Notes: generated by a model not told the origin, from the sequence alone. Positions 7,636-15,996 are shown, numbered from the stretch's first letter. The stretch: DNA of 64,000 nt from Pseudomonas viridiflava (GCA_900596015.1 UVIF01000021.1:248001-312000); one strand, 5' to 3'. Program-made: numbers and translations.

Positions 7636-9336
7636 TTAATCCTTGGTGACTCGGTTGACTTCGGCAAGGCTGGTGACCCCTTGCATAACCTTGACCAGAC
7701 CTGACGCTCGCAAATCGCTGAAACCTTCCTTGCGCATCTGTGCCGCAATTTCGATAGCGTTGTTGGCTTCCATGATCATGCGCTGCAACTCCTTGGTGAC
7801 TTTCACAACCTCATAGATGCCCTGCCGACCACGATAGCCGCCGTTGCACTGTTCGCACCCCACAGGCTCGTAGATCTTGAAGGTCCCCACCAGCTCAGGC
7901 GCGAAACCTTCCTCAATCTGCACGTCACGGGGAATGTCCGCCTCTTTGCGGCAATGCGGGCACAGCTTTCTTGCCAGCCGCTGCGCAATGATCAGGCTCA
8001 CAGACGTTGCAATATTGAAGCCAGCCACGCCCATGTTCTGCAAACGAGTCAGCGTTTCAGCGGCGCTGTTGGTGTGCAGCGTGGAAAGCACCAGGTGACC
8101 GGTCTGCGCGGCTTTGATGGCGATCTCGGCGGTTTCCAGGTCGCGGATCTCACCGACCATGATCACGTCAGGATCCTGACGCAGGAAGGAACGCAGGGCC
8201 TGGGCGAAGTCGAGCCCTTGCCTGTTGTTGACGTTGACCTGATTGATACCTTCCATGTTGATTTCCACAGGGTCCTCAGCCGTGGAGATGTTGATGTCCA
8301 CCGTATTCAGGATGTTGATACCGGTGTAGAGCGACACGGTCTTACCCGAACCTGTGGGGCCGGTGACCAGAATCATCCCCTGTGGCTGCTTCAAAGCCTG
8401 GAGATAGAGCTCCTTCTGATGCGGTTCATAACCCAGTGCATCGATACCCATCTGGGCACTCGACGGGTCGAGAATACGCATGACGATCTTCTCGCCCCAC
8501 AGCGTGGGAAGGGTGTTTACCCGGAAGTCGATGGCCTTGTTTTTCGAGATGCGCATCTTGATCCGGCCGTCCTGCGGCTTGCGCCGCTCGGAGATATCGA
8601 GACTGGCCATGACCTTGAGACGCGCTGCAATCCGCCCTGCCAGATTGATCGGCGGACGAGCAATTTCGCGCAACATGCCATCGGTCCTGAATCGAACGCG
8701 ATAGGCTTTTTCATAGGGTTCGAAGTGCAGGTCGGATGAGCCGCCGCGGATGGCATCGAGCAGCATTTTGTTGACGAAGCGGACGACGGGAGCGTCGTCG
8801 GCGTCTTGGCCTGCAATGGAGTCGTTCCTGTTGTCATCGACGGTTTCAACGTCAAGGCCGTCCAGGTCTACATCGCTCAGTTCCTCAAGACCAGTGGTGC
8901 CGCTCTCGAAAAATTTCTCGATGGCCTCGGTCAGCTTGTCATCTTCAACAAGAATAGCCTCGGTCGTCAGGCCAGTGTTGAATTGGATATCAGTGATGGC
9001 TTGATGGTTAGTCGGATCCGAAATGCCTACGAATAATTTGTTGCCGCGTCGCCAGAGAGGGAGGGCATGGTGTTGTCGAACCAGCTTCTCGCTAACTAGA
9101 CCGCGAGGGTGACCTTCCCGGTCAACCGCTGCCAAATCCAGAAACGAGATGCCGAATTGATCAGCAGCAATTTCGGCAATATCGCGGCTTTTTGCGAGCT
9201 TATTCTGCACCAGGTAGTGAACAAGCGGGACACGGCTGCGTTGAGCCTGCTGATAGGCCTGCTGAGCAGCCTTGTCGGTCAGGAGTTCAGCGACGACCAA
9301 TTGCTTGGCCAGGCCGGTAAGGGCGATATCATTCAT
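7636..9336 (-). CDS. pilB: Type IV pilus assembly ATPase PilB
   Basis: A hexameric motor that powers pilus extension. I start at the ATG giving MNDIALTGLAKQLVVAELL (566 residues), as in PilB of P. aeruginosa. An in-frame ATG 69 nt upstream (9403-9405) is possible, but neither has a strong ribosome binding site. Domains: N-terminal MshEN-like region, Walker A GPTGSGKTVSLYT, Asp box, Walker B VGEIRDLETAEIA, and the zinc tetracysteine CPHC...CEQC near residue 460-500. It heads the pilBCD-coaE-yacG operon and is divergent from two pilin genes. No retraction ATPase gene (pilT) is in the window. Confidence 0.95.
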   Translation of the reverse strand: MNDIALTGLAKQLVVAELLTDKAAQQAYQQAQRSRVPLVHYLVQNKLAKSRDIAEIAADQFGISFLDLAAVDREGHPRGLVSEKLVRQHHALPLWRRGNKLFVGISDPTNHQAITDIQFNTGLTTEAILVEDDKLTEAIEKFFESGTTGLEELSDVDLDGLDVETVDDNRNDSIAGQDADDAPVVRFVNKMLLDAIRGGSSDLHFEPYEKAYRVRFRTDGMLREIARPPINLAGRIAARLKVMASLDISERRKPQDGRIKMRISKNKAIDFRVNTLPTLWGEKIVMRILDPSSAQMGIDALGYEPHQKELYLQALKQPQGMILVTGPTGSGKTVSLYTGINILNTVDINISTAEDPVEINMEGINQVNVNNRQGLDFAQALRSFLRQDPDVIMVGEIRDLETAEIAIKAAQTGHLVLSTLHTNSAAETLTRLQNMGVAGFNIATSVSLIIAQRLARKLCPHCRKEADIPRDVQIEEGFAPELVGTFKIYEPVGCEQCNGGYRGRQGIYEVVKVTKELQRMIMEANNAIEIAAQMRKEGFSDLRASGLVKVMQGVTSLAEVNRVTKD

Positions 9337-9476
9337 GTGGGCACCGAGTACGGACAGTCCGTGTTTTATAGCGTAGTCGAGGGGTGGTGCCAAATGGATC
9401 AACACATGTGATTTGCAGGCTAGGGGCTGTATGTACGAGGTATATCAGCAGCGACTTGTGCAGTCGATTTCCAGCG

Positions 9477-9492
9477 TGGCATAGGTCATGCT
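9477..9492 (+). promoter_or_regulatory. Sigma-54 type promoter before first pilin gene
   Basis: TGGCATAGGTCATGCT has the invariant GG (9478-9479), 10 bases, then GC (9490-9491). This is the -24/-12 element of RpoN. The start codon lies 80 bp downstream. PilA in P. aeruginosa is driven by RpoN with PilSR; use here is inferred from that. Confidence 0.75.
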
Positions 9493-9570
9493 GTCGTCAA
9501 AAGTGCCTACAATATGCACTCATACCCCGAATTCTGGGAACAACAAATCTAGTTTACTTTGGAAGCGTAA

Positions 9571-9993
9571 ATGAACCTACGTCAGCGGGGTTTCACTTTG
9601 CTGGAACTGATGATCGTTGTGGCAATCGTCGGTATCCTTGCGAGCATCGCCTTACCCGCCTATCAAGCCTACATCAAACGCGCCGCTTATTCGGAAATTG
9701 TGAACGCGATGGATCCGATGAAGACGGCGATCAGCGTTTGCTATCAGACAACTGGGGCGTTGTCAGATTGCGATTCGATGGCGAAGATAGGAATGCAAGC
9801 GCCTAGCAAAACTACGGGAGCATTGGCTTCCATAACCATTACCCCAAAAACGGCTGTGATCGCAGCTACGCCTAACGCATATAGAGGTGTTTCCGCGACC
9901 GACACCTGTACTCTTGAGCCAGTGGCGGAAGAAGGGGGGTTAGGCTGGACGTTTAGTGGACCATGCGTGAGCAACGGCTACATAAAGCGTTAG
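9571..9993 (+). CDS. Type IV pilin (first of two tandem pilins)
   Basis: A 140-residue class IVa prepilin. The short basic leader MNLRQRG is followed by the PilD cleavage site G/F and the methylated helix [20 protein letters not shown] with Glu at +5. The C-terminal globular domain has four cysteines (SVCY, SDCD, TDTC, SGPC), the last pair able to close the D-region loop. It shares the helix, the KRAAYSEI segment and the SKTTGAL motif with the next gene but differs elsewhere, so the two are diverged duplicates. Its base composition is clearly lower in GC than neighbours. It could be the major pilin, a minor pilin or an alternative pilin. Confidence 0.93.
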   Translation: MNLRQRGFTLLELMIVVAIVGILASIALPAYQAYIKRAAYSEIVNAMDPMKTAISVCYQTTGALSDCDSMAKIGMQAPSKTTGALASITITPKTAVIAATPNAYRGVSATDTCTLEPVAEEGGLGWTFSGPCVSNGYIKR

Positions 9994-10100
9994 TAGTCGG
10001 GCGGCATCCGAGTGACAAAAAATGACAGATTGTGCGCATTAATATGCCTGTGCCACCTGTTTTTGGCGCATTGTTGGGCGCAGCTCCGGAAGTACAATGT

Positions 10101-10116
10101 TGGCACGGACAATGCT
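10101..10116 (+). promoter_or_regulatory. Sigma-54 type promoter before second pilin gene
   Basis: TGGCACGGACAATGCT carries GG (10102-10103), 10 bases, GC (10114-10115), close to the RpoN consensus TGGCACG-N4-TTGC. It is 91 bp before the pilA ATG. It has the same TGGCA...ATGCT form as the site before the first pilin. Confidence 0.82.
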
Positions 10117-10206
10117 TTAAGCAAGATAGGCAGCAGCGTTGAGCTCATCATGACTCGCTTGGCAGATTGTTCGCCGTGGTATTCACGATAATTGAAGGGG
10201 TTGAAC

Positions 10207-10629
10207 ATGAATAACGCGCAGAAAGGTTTTACTTTGATCGAGCTTATGATCGTCGTGGCGATCATCGGCATTCTTGCAGCTATAGCATTACCAGCATATC
10301 AAAACTACACCAAGCGGGCTGCGTACTCCGAAATCATTACAAATATGGATGCAGTGAAGGGTGCGATAGCCGCTTGCTACAATGAGACGTCTGCTTTTGC
10401 ATCTTGTGATACCTCTGCTAAGCTGGGCATCACTATCCCGACCGGTAAAACAACAGGCGCGCTTAACAAGATTGAAGTCGCAGATACTGGTGTCATGACC
10501 GCGACTCCAAATAAATTCAAAGGTATTTTGGATACTGAGACCTGTGTCCTGACACCCAAAGCTGAAAGCGGAGTTTTGACTTGGACCTACAGCGGTGGCT
10601 GTGTGACAAGTAACTACGTTAAAGGCTAA
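10207..10629 (+). CDS. pilA: Type IV major pilin PilA (second tandem pilin)
   Basis: A 140-residue prepilin with leader MNNAQKG, cleavage before [20 protein letters not shown] (Glu +5), and four cysteines (AACY, ASCD, ETCV, GGCV). I start at the ATG with GAAGGGG 6 nt upstream; a TTG 15 nt earlier in frame is unlikely. It follows the first pilin by 213 bp with its own sigma-54 site, so the two can be expressed separately. Pilin is polymerised into the type IV pilus for adhesion, twitching and DNA uptake. Low GC relative to flanks and adjacency to tRNA-Thr recall the P. aeruginosa pilA locus, where pilin alleles are exchanged. Confidence 0.95.
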   Translation: MNNAQKGFTLIELMIVVAIIGILAAIALPAYQNYTKRAAYSEIITNMDAVKGAIAACYNETSAFASCDTSAKLGITIPTGKTTGALNKIEVADTGVMTATPNKFKGILDTETCVLTPKAESGVLTWTYSGGCVTSNYVKG

Positions 10630-10636
10630 TAGCTGG

Positions 10637-10668
10637 GTGAGCCCGGAGCAATATTGCTCTGGGCTCAC
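10637..10668 (+). terminator. Hairpin after pilA (probable terminator)
   Basis: Near-perfect inverted repeat GTGAGCCC...GGGCTCAC with inner GGAGCAATATTGCTCT, 8 nt after the pilA stop. There is no T-run, so it may need other factors or act to stabilise the pilin mRNA. Confidence 0.6.
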
Positions 10669-10686
10669 GTTATTGAAGATATCCTA

Positions 10687-10762
10687 GCCGGTGTAGCTCA
10701 GTCGGTAGAGCAGCGCACTCGTAACGCGAAGGTCGTAGGTTCGATTCCTATCTCCGGCACCA
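10687..10762 (+). tRNA. tRNA-Thr (anticodon CGT)
   Basis: A 76-nt cloverleaf with encoded CCA. Anticodon stem-loop GCGCACTCGTAACGCG gives CGT, and the T arm is TAGGTTCGATTCCTA. The acceptor stem has one U-U mismatch (sixth pair) but is otherwise paired. It resembles E. coli thrW. It is immediately downstream of pilA, as in P. aeruginosa. Confidence 0.95.
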
Positions 10763-10845
10763 TCCCAACCCAGCAGCATCCTCTAAACATCGTCAATTTC
10801 AGTTCTGGAAGTGATGATGCCGCAACTCAGAATACGGAAATCACC

Positions 10846-11391
10846 ATGGTTCTCACAGGATTCAGCCGCCTCGCAGCGGCTTTTGTGTTTCTGGCGTCAC
10901 TGCCCGCCTGCTCCACTCACAAGGATTTCTACGCCACCGGAGGCAGCCGCGCGGATGGCGTTATCGACGTTGCCTATGATTTCAATTATCTGGAAACGCC
11001 GGTTGTCGATCTGAAGCAGGCGTACACCATCGCCCGGTCCAAATGCTCTCTGTGGGGCTACGTAGACGCAGAGCCTTTTGGCGGAGCCACCCAGGAATGC
11101 ACTGCCAGACGCGGTTTTGGTGATTGTTCGGCGTGGCGGGTCTCAAAAAAATATCAGTGCTTGGGTAATCTTGGCAGCGTATCCGCTCCACTCAATTACC
11201 TAGGCTCCGCGCAGCCTCCAGTTCATGTGCCTGCTCGCCAGGCAGAGGCACCTTCCCAGACAGCGCCGGCGGCAACGCCCGCTCCACTGTCGTCCGCTGA
11301 GTACAAAGATCGGCAGATCGATTTGCTGATGCGGCAGAACTTGCCCTACGACGAGTATCAAAAGAGATATCAAGCGATCATGGCGCAGTAG
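10846..11391 (+). CDS. YecR-like lipoprotein
   Basis: A 181-residue predicted lipoprotein. I place the start at the ATG giving MVLTGFSRLAAAF; a longer in-frame frame runs back through tRNA-Thr and is not real. The signal peptide ends with lipobox LPAC (Cys 20-22). The mature part has GGSRADGVIDVAYDF and CSLWGYVDAEPFGG, which I recognise from the YecR lipoprotein family. A Pro/Ala-rich linker follows, and the end LMRQNLPYDEYQKRYQAIM resembles a short SHOCT-like helix. In E. coli yecR belongs to the flagellar regulon; no such link is visible here. Function unknown. Confidence 0.75.
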   Translation: MVLTGFSRLAAAFVFLASLPACSTHKDFYATGGSRADGVIDVAYDFNYLETPVVDLKQAYTIARSKCSLWGYVDAEPFGGATQECTARRGFGDCSAWRVSKKYQCLGNLGSVSAPLNYLGSAQPPVHVPARQAEAPSQTAPAATPAPLSSAEYKDRQIDLLMRQNLPYDEYQKRYQAIMAQ

Positions 11392-11484
11392 GTCAGAACG
11401 GGCAAATTCAACTGGACTTATCGACTCGCCCTTGGAGCCCTGATCCTGCAGTGACTAGTCCTACATTGACTCCAGGAGCCCCCC

Positions 11485-11895
11485 ATGTTCAGCCACATCC
11501 AAATCGGCGCCCGCGACCTGCCAAAAATGGTCGCCTTCTACGACCAAGTATTCCAAGCCCTAGGCCTCATCCGCATCCGGGAAGAAAACGACGGCGGCCC
11601 AGCCGGCGCTGGTTGGCAGCGGCCCGATAAGCCCTGGCCCCAGGTCTACGTCCAACTCCCTTTCAATGGCCTCCCGGCCACTTGGGGCAACGGCATGCAG
11701 GTCAGCTTTGTGGCGCAGTCGCAGCAGCAGGTGCGGGACGCATGGCGGGCAGCGTTGGACAACGGCGGCAGCGACGAGGGGGCGCCGGGTTTGCGGCCGC
11801 AGTATTCAGAGGACTACTACGGCGCCTATTGCCGGGACCCTGAAGGCAACAAGTTATGTTTCGTTCACGCATCGGATATGGCCAGTTCAGCTTAA
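11485..11895 (+). CDS. VOC (glyoxalase/bleomycin resistance) family protein
   Basis: A 136-residue protein with one complete vicinal oxygen chelate fold. It begins MFSHIQIGARDLPKMVAFY, the usual first strand with metal-ligand His, and ends YCRDPEGNKLCFVHA, the last strand. A strong CAGGAG site precedes the ATG. VOC proteins include lyases, dioxygenases and drug-binding proteins, and the sequence does not tell which. Its stop codon overlaps that of the convergent membrane protein gene. Confidence 0.88.
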   Translation: MFSHIQIGARDLPKMVAFYDQVFQALGLIRIREENDGGPAGAGWQRPDKPWPQVYVQLPFNGLPATWGNGMQVSFVAQSQQQVRDAWRAALDNGGSDEGAPGLRPQYSEDYYGAYCRDPEGNKLCFVHASDMASSA

Positions 11896-12659
11896 GTCCG
11901 ACGCGAGTTGGCCAGGCGCGCGACCCCGGCCGTCAGCAGCACCGCCAGCACCACGCCTGTCGCCACGGCGGGCAGTATGCCCAGTTGCACTACCATCTCC
12001 TGCAAGCTGAGGTAGAAGCCGATTACGCCGATGGCGCCAATCGCGTTGCCTCTGACAATCGCCGCGAGTTCCTGGCGTCCGCCTTGCACATGCGCAAAAA
12101 CCGCCAGCGGCCAGGCGATGATCGGAATGGGCGCCAGGTAGCCGCTGACCACGGGGCCCAACCACTGCGCCCCTGCGGTGATCAGTAGCAGCAGCAGGGT
12201 AGCGGTCAACATCCGCATGGGAATGATCCAGCTGGGTAACGCAACCGGGCGCGCCAGGGACTTGCCATCGTTCGACGTCACCCGAATCAGCACGACCACC
12301 AGGCACAGGGTAATGGCGATGGCCGCAAGGGGTGATTCCAGCCGGTTCATCAGCAGCGCTGTGGCAACGTAGAACACCACGGCGGCCAGGCATCCGAGCA
12401 CCACTGAAATGCGGCGAGTCACCGCAAGATAGAACAGGTAGGTCGCCTGAATAGCCGCCACGCCCGCCAATGCACCGGGCACTGCCATCGCCACGAACCC
12501 CGGGCCTTGTTCGAGGCTGAGAAACAGCATTACCACGGCGGAGGTCACCGGAAGCCCGGACAGCAGCCCGCCAACGTGTGTGCCCCAGCGTTTGGCAGCG
12601 ATGGAGATGAACAACATGAGCAGCGGCGTGATGAGCAGCTTGAGGTAGAAAACAGTCAT
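11892..12659 (-). CDS. Integral membrane protein, unknown function
   Basis: A 255-residue protein with about eight strongly hydrophobic segments, starting MTVFYLKLLITPLLMLFISI and ending GVVLAVLLTAGVARLANSRRT. The early motif KRWGTHVGGLLSGLPVTS recalls an unassigned membrane-protein family with conserved GGLLSGLP. No transporter signature, no signal peptidase site. The stop codon shares bases with that of the convergent VOC gene. Monocistronic. Confidence 0.8.
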   Translation of the reverse strand: MTVFYLKLLITPLLMLFISIAAKRWGTHVGGLLSGLPVTSAVVMLFLSLEQGPGFVAMAVPGALAGVAAIQATYLFYLAVTRRISVVLGCLAAVVFYVATALLMNRLESPLAAIAITLCLVVVLIRVTSNDGKSLARPVALPSWIIPMRMLTATLLLLLITAGAQWLGPVVSGYLAPIPIIAWPLAVFAHVQGGRQELAAIVRGNAIGAIGVIGFYLSLQEMVVQLGILPAVATGVVLAVLLTAGVARLANSRRT

Positions 12660-12816
12660 GTACGTGCGTCTTTGTTTTTAGTCCATACGTTGTACATGAT
12701 TCGACGTTGGGCTTTTATTCAATCGGCACCGGGAATGGCGATTGTTTGCCTCGACCTGTATCGTTTTCGTCCTGTATGCCGACAGCTTATAAGCCCGCCC
12801 CTGACTCTGGGCAAGG

Positions 12817-13071
12817 ATGCCAACCGTGAAATACTTCTTCATCATTCTGGCCAGCTACGCTTCGGTCTATCTGTGTGTGTCGCCTTTGCTCGATGCGCGG
12901 GTGCAGGACGTCATCGAAGGCCTTGAGATGCGCCGCCGGGCGGCGGATATCGAGGCCTATATCGAACACGTGATCCAGGCGCTGAATCGCAGCAAGCTCG
13001 AGTACGCCCTGTTCGGCGGCACGCTGATTGCGGCATTGGTCAGCGCCGGAGTGTGGTTGCTGGGCGATTAG
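12817..13071 (+). CDS. Small hypothetical membrane protein
   Basis: An 84-residue protein with a hydrophobic N-terminal segment (KYFFIILASYASVYLCV), a charged helical middle (VIEGLEMRRRAADIEAYIEHVI) and a C-terminal hydrophobic segment (ALFGGTLIAALVSAGVWLLG), so two membrane spans around a helical loop. A GTG 9 nt into the frame is 8 nt after AAGGA and may be the true start (81 residues), because the ATG overlaps that site. Family not recognised. Confidence 0.65.
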   Translation: MPTVKYFFIILASYASVYLCVSPLLDARVQDVIEGLEMRRRAADIEAYIEHVIQALNRSKLEYALFGGTLIAALVSAGVWLLGD

Positions 13072-13087
13072 GCGGGGCCGTTGAACG

Positions 13088-13119
13088 AGGGGTGCAGGTC
13101 GGCAACGTCCTGCACCCCT
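13088..13119. terminator. Bidirectional hairpin between convergent genes
   Basis: Perfect inverted repeat AGGGGTGCAGG/CCTGCACCCCT with a 10-nt loop between the two convergent small genes. No long T-run follows on either strand. Confidence 0.65.
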
Positions 13120-13126
13120 TGCTCGG

Positions 13127-13306
13127 TCACTCGGGCTGCTTGTCCTGTTCGCTGAATTCCACTGCCAGGGCAGCGGCTTCCACGTCACTGGTGCGTATGT
13201 GCAACTGTCCTTCGCTGTCCTGAACCTGAAACACCGGGCTCATGTCGTGTGTCCGGTACTGCTCGGGGATGTCATTGCCTTCGAGTTTCTTGACTGAGAT
13301 GGCCAT
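13127..13306 (-). CDS. Small conserved hypothetical protein
   Basis: A 59-residue acidic protein starting MAISVKKLEGNDIPEQYRTH. The start is chosen because GGAGG lies 7 nt upstream; an upstream in-frame start would include that site. It reads like a small soluble beta-rich protein (SPVFQVQDSEGQLHIRTSD). No family recognised. It is divergent from the next small gene. Confidence 0.65.
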   Translation of the reverse strand: MAISVKKLEGNDIPEQYRTHDMSPVFQVQDSEGQLHIRTSDVEAAALAVEFSEQDKQPE

Positions 13307-13430
13307 GGTTTTTCCTCCCAAAGAAGCTGTGACCGGCGCCCTCGGCCAAGGTGCAGTCCGAAGCGTTGCACAGGAACTTACCTTGCCTGCAATGCCTCGA
13401 ATCTCTACTTACCATCAGAGGCTTCCTACC

Positions 13431-13649
13431 ATGACCACACGCGATGAAATCCAGCCAAAAGCCCCGACCCTTGATGCCAGCGGCAAGCCGGTGAACGTGG
13501 TTGAGCGCGACATCGAGAATGAAACGCCGGCCACCGAAGGCGTCGACAAGGTCATCACGCCCACCTCCATCAAGGAGAAAGAGCAGGACGCCGAGACCTT
13601 GCAGCGCAAGACCGCCGAGATCGAACGCAAGATCGCCGACGGTCGTTGA
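13431..13649 (+). CDS. Small charged hypothetical protein
   Basis: A 72-residue hydrophilic protein with high Glu/Lys content starting MTTRDEIQPKAPTLDASGKP and ending in a predicted helix (KEKEQDAETLQRKTAEIERKIADG). No hydrophobic core segment is obvious, so it may be partly disordered. Start chosen at the ATG with AGAGG upstream; the longer frame overlaps the divergent gene. A terminator follows about 100 bp later. Confidence 0.6.
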   Translation: MTTRDEIQPKAPTLDASGKPVNVVERDIENETPATEGVDKVITPTSIKEKEQDAETLQRKTAEIERKIADGR

Positions 13650-13749
13650 TGTCGTGAAAAAGGAGAAAAGTGCAGCTAACCGTCCGTTCACATCCGTTTC
13701 ACGCGGCATTCACATTCTCGGGCGTAATGTTGACCTTGCTCCTTCTTCA

Positions 13750-13782
13750 AGCCCGCTTTCCTCCCCGTCGGCGGGCTTTTCT
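13750..13782 (+). terminator. Intrinsic terminator
   Basis: Stem GCCCGC (13751-13756) / GCGGGC (13771-13776) followed by TTTTCTTTG. It ends the transcript of the small charged gene. Confidence 0.75.
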
Positions 13783-13909
13783 TTGTCTGCGATTTGGCGT
13801 TTCGCCAAGCCAGGCCTGCTAACCTCACCTATTCAAGCGTCGACCCGAACCAGGGCTCGGCGCGTTGCAGTGGCCATGACCACTGCCTTCCAAGGAGCTT
13901 GACCCCACC

Positions 13910-14509
13910 ATGACCATTTCCCTGCGCACACGGTTGTTGACCGTGCTGATGTTCGCCACGCTGCTCAGTGGCTGCGGCGTCAATAACATTCCGCAATATG
14001 ACGAACAGGTGAAATCGGCCTGGGCTCAGGTGGAGAACCAGTACCAGCGTCGTGCCGACCTAATCCCCAATCTGGTGGAAACGGTGAAGGGCTACGCCAA
14101 GCAGGAGCAGGACACCCTGACTCGAGTGATCGAGGCGCGCGCCAAGGCGACGTCGATCCAGGTCGATGCCAACACGCTGGACGATCCGGCCAAGCTGCAG
14201 CAATTCGATCAGGCCCAGCAGCAACTCAGCGGTGCCTTGAGCCGTTTGATGGTGACGGTCGAGCGTTATCCTGACCTGAAGTCGAACCAGAACTTCCTGG
14301 CGCTGCAGTCGCAGCTTGAAGGCACCGAGAACCGTATTGCGGTAGCACGTCGCGACTTCATTGCCTCGGTCGAGAAGTACAACACCGAGATCCGTACCTT
14401 CCCCGGTAAGCTGTGGCAGATGACCATGTACCGTGATCAGAAGGTTCGCGAGAACTTCAAGGCCACGGCACCCAATGCCGAGCAAGCGCCGAGCGTGAAG
14501 TTCCAATGA
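13910..14509 (+). CDS. lemA: LemA family lipoprotein
   Basis: A 199-residue protein with a signal peptide and lipobox LLSGC (Cys near 23). The conserved LemA stretch follows: YDEQVKSAWAQVENQYQRRADLIPNLVETVKGYA, then long amphipathic helices and FPGKLWQM. LemA proteins are alpha-helical and membrane-attached; their role is unclear. It overlaps the next gene by 4 nt and forms a three-gene unit with two TPM-domain proteins, an association seen in many bacteria. Confidence 0.92.
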   Translation: MTISLRTRLLTVLMFATLLSGCGVNNIPQYDEQVKSAWAQVENQYQRRADLIPNLVETVKGYAKQEQDTLTRVIEARAKATSIQVDANTLDDPAKLQQFDQAQQQLSGALSRLMVTVERYPDLKSNQNFLALQSQLEGTENRIAVARRDFIASVEKYNTEIRTFPGKLWQMTMYRDQKVRENFKATAPNAEQAPSVKFQ

Positions 14510-15270
14510 AGCCATGGCGGTGCCTGCCGCTGTTGATGCTGCTGTGGGCCGCCACTGCCGGAGCGCTGGAGTTTCCAGCGCTCAGCGGTAGGGTAGTGGA
14601 CCAGGCGGGCCTGCTCGACGAGCAGACCCGCAGCCAGCTCAGCCAGATGCTCGAGGCACACGAGCAGGCGACCTCCGAGCAGGTCGTGGTGGTCACCGTG
14701 CCGGACCTGCAAGGCACGGACATTGCCGATTACGGCTATCAACTCGGGCGTGCCTGGGGCATTGGTCAGAAAGGCAAGGACAATGGCGCCTTGCTGATCG
14801 TCGCCAAGGCCGAGCGCAAGGTGCGCATCGAGGTCGGTTATGGCCTGGAAGGGCAACTGACCGATGCGCAGTCCTCCATCATCATCAATAACGTGATCGT
14901 GCCGTCGTTCCGCCAGGGCGATTTCGCTGGCGGCATTCGTGCGGGCGCAGCGGCCATGTTGCAGGTGCTGGGGGGCGACCCTCTGGCCGAGCCGCAGCGC
15001 AGCAACGCGCAGGACCAGGGCCAGGACCAGCAGCGTCTGCCATGGCCGGCGTTCCTGATTCTGATCATCATCGTGATCGTGATGATTCGCGGTGGTGGCG
15101 GAGGCGGGCGCGGTGGCCGAGGCGGCGGTGGTCGCTCGGTACTCACGGGTGCGGTGCTCGGCGGCCTGCTGGGTGGCGGTCGTGGCGGCGGTGGTTTCGG
15201 CGGCGGCGGTGGCGGTTTTGGTGGCGGTGGCGGCGGCTTCGGCGGCGGGGGTGCATCGGGTGGCTGGTAA
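14506..15270 (+). CDS. TPM domain protein with glycine-rich tail (YgcG-like)
   Basis: A 254-residue protein. An N-terminal signal peptide (LPLLMLLWAATAGA) precedes a periplasmic TPM domain (about residues 22-150) with GRVVDQAGLLDE, VVVVTVPDLQG, GKDNGALLIVAKAERKVRIEVGYGLEG. One membrane helix follows (WPAFLILIIIVIVMI, near 182-196), then a tail made almost only of Gly, Arg, Phe and Ser. Start codon overlaps the lemA stop by 4 nt. TPM domains have been linked to photosystem repair in plants and to membrane-protein processes in bacteria; enzymatic activity is unproven. Confidence 0.9.
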   Translation: MKPWRCLPLLMLLWAATAGALEFPALSGRVVDQAGLLDEQTRSQLSQMLEAHEQATSEQVVVVTVPDLQGTDIADYGYQLGRAWGIGQKGKDNGALLIVAKAERKVRIEVGYGLEGQLTDAQSSIIINNVIVPSFRQGDFAGGIRAGAAAMLQVLGGDPLAEPQRSNAQDQGQDQQRLPWPAFLILIIIVIVMIRGGGGGGRGGRGGGGRSVLTGAVLGGLLGGGRGGGGFGGGGGGFGGGGGGFGGGGASGGW

Positions 15271-15288
15271 ATCGAGCAGGTACGCAGC

Positions 15289-15906
15289 ATGACATTACTG
15301 GACGAAAGCGCGCAGAAGCGCGTGGCCACGGCGATTGCCGAGGCAGAACTGCACACCGACGCCGAGCTGGTCACGGTGCTTGCACCGCAATCCGACGACT
15401 ACACCTACATCCCGTTGTTGTGGGCGGGGTTGATCGCACTGCTGGTGCCGGGTCTGATCAACTATTACCCCGGTTGGCTGAACGCTCATCAGTTGCTGCT
15501 GGCGCAGTGGGCAACCTTCATCGTGCTGGGGCTGTTGTTTCGCATTCCAGCCCTGACCACGGTGTTGGTACCGCGCCGGGTGCGGCACTGGCGGGCAGCG
15601 AACATGGCGCGTCGGCAGTTTCTGGAGCGAAAATTGCATCACACTCAGGGCGCAACGGGGATGTTGATCTTCGTTTCGGAGGCAGAACGGTACGTGGAAA
15701 TTCTGGTGGACGAGGGGATTTCCAGTCGCGTCGGGGATGACACCTGGAACGCGATCGTCGAAGCGTTCACCGCGCGGGTCAAGCGCGGTGAAACGATGGA
15801 AGGCTTCGTCGGCTGTATCCAGGCGTGTGGTGAGGTGTTGCGAGAGCACGTACCGGTCACCCATCCTCGCAACGAGTTACCGGATCGGTTGGTCGTACTG
15901 GGCTGA
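15289..15906 (+). CDS. Second TPM domain protein, membrane-anchored
   Basis: A 205-residue protein in which a TPM fold (start LDESAQKRVATAIAEAELHTDAELV, end YVEILVDEGISSRVGDDTWNAIVEAF) is interrupted by two membrane helices (near residues 43-62 and 70-90). There is no signal peptide, so the topology differs from the preceding TPM protein. It ends the lemA operon, 18 nt after its neighbour. Its partnership with LemA and the first TPM protein suggests a membrane complex, which is inference from gene order. Confidence 0.82.
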   Translation: MTLLDESAQKRVATAIAEAELHTDAELVTVLAPQSDDYTYIPLLWAGLIALLVPGLINYYPGWLNAHQLLLAQWATFIVLGLLFRIPALTTVLVPRRVRHWRAANMARRQFLERKLHHTQGATGMLIFVSEAERYVEILVDEGISSRVGDDTWNAIVEAFTARVKRGETMEGFVGCIQACGEVLREHVPVTHPRNELPDRLVVLG

Positions 15907-15996
15907 CCGTTCGGCCAATCAGACGGATCTAGCGAGGCTATGAGCTGTCGAAGTGGCAATGCGCTACCATTCGTTCTTTGCCCACGGAGCCTCGCT

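Noticed and set aside
10654..10845. Extended start of the YecR-like lipoprotein gene
   Set aside because: The frame runs through tRNA-Thr; the signal peptide and lipobox begin at the ATG at 10846.
12690..12695. TGTACA upstream of the 255-residue membrane protein as a LitR operator
   Set aside because: The half-site 12 bp away reads TGTTTT (three of six) on one side and has no match on the other.
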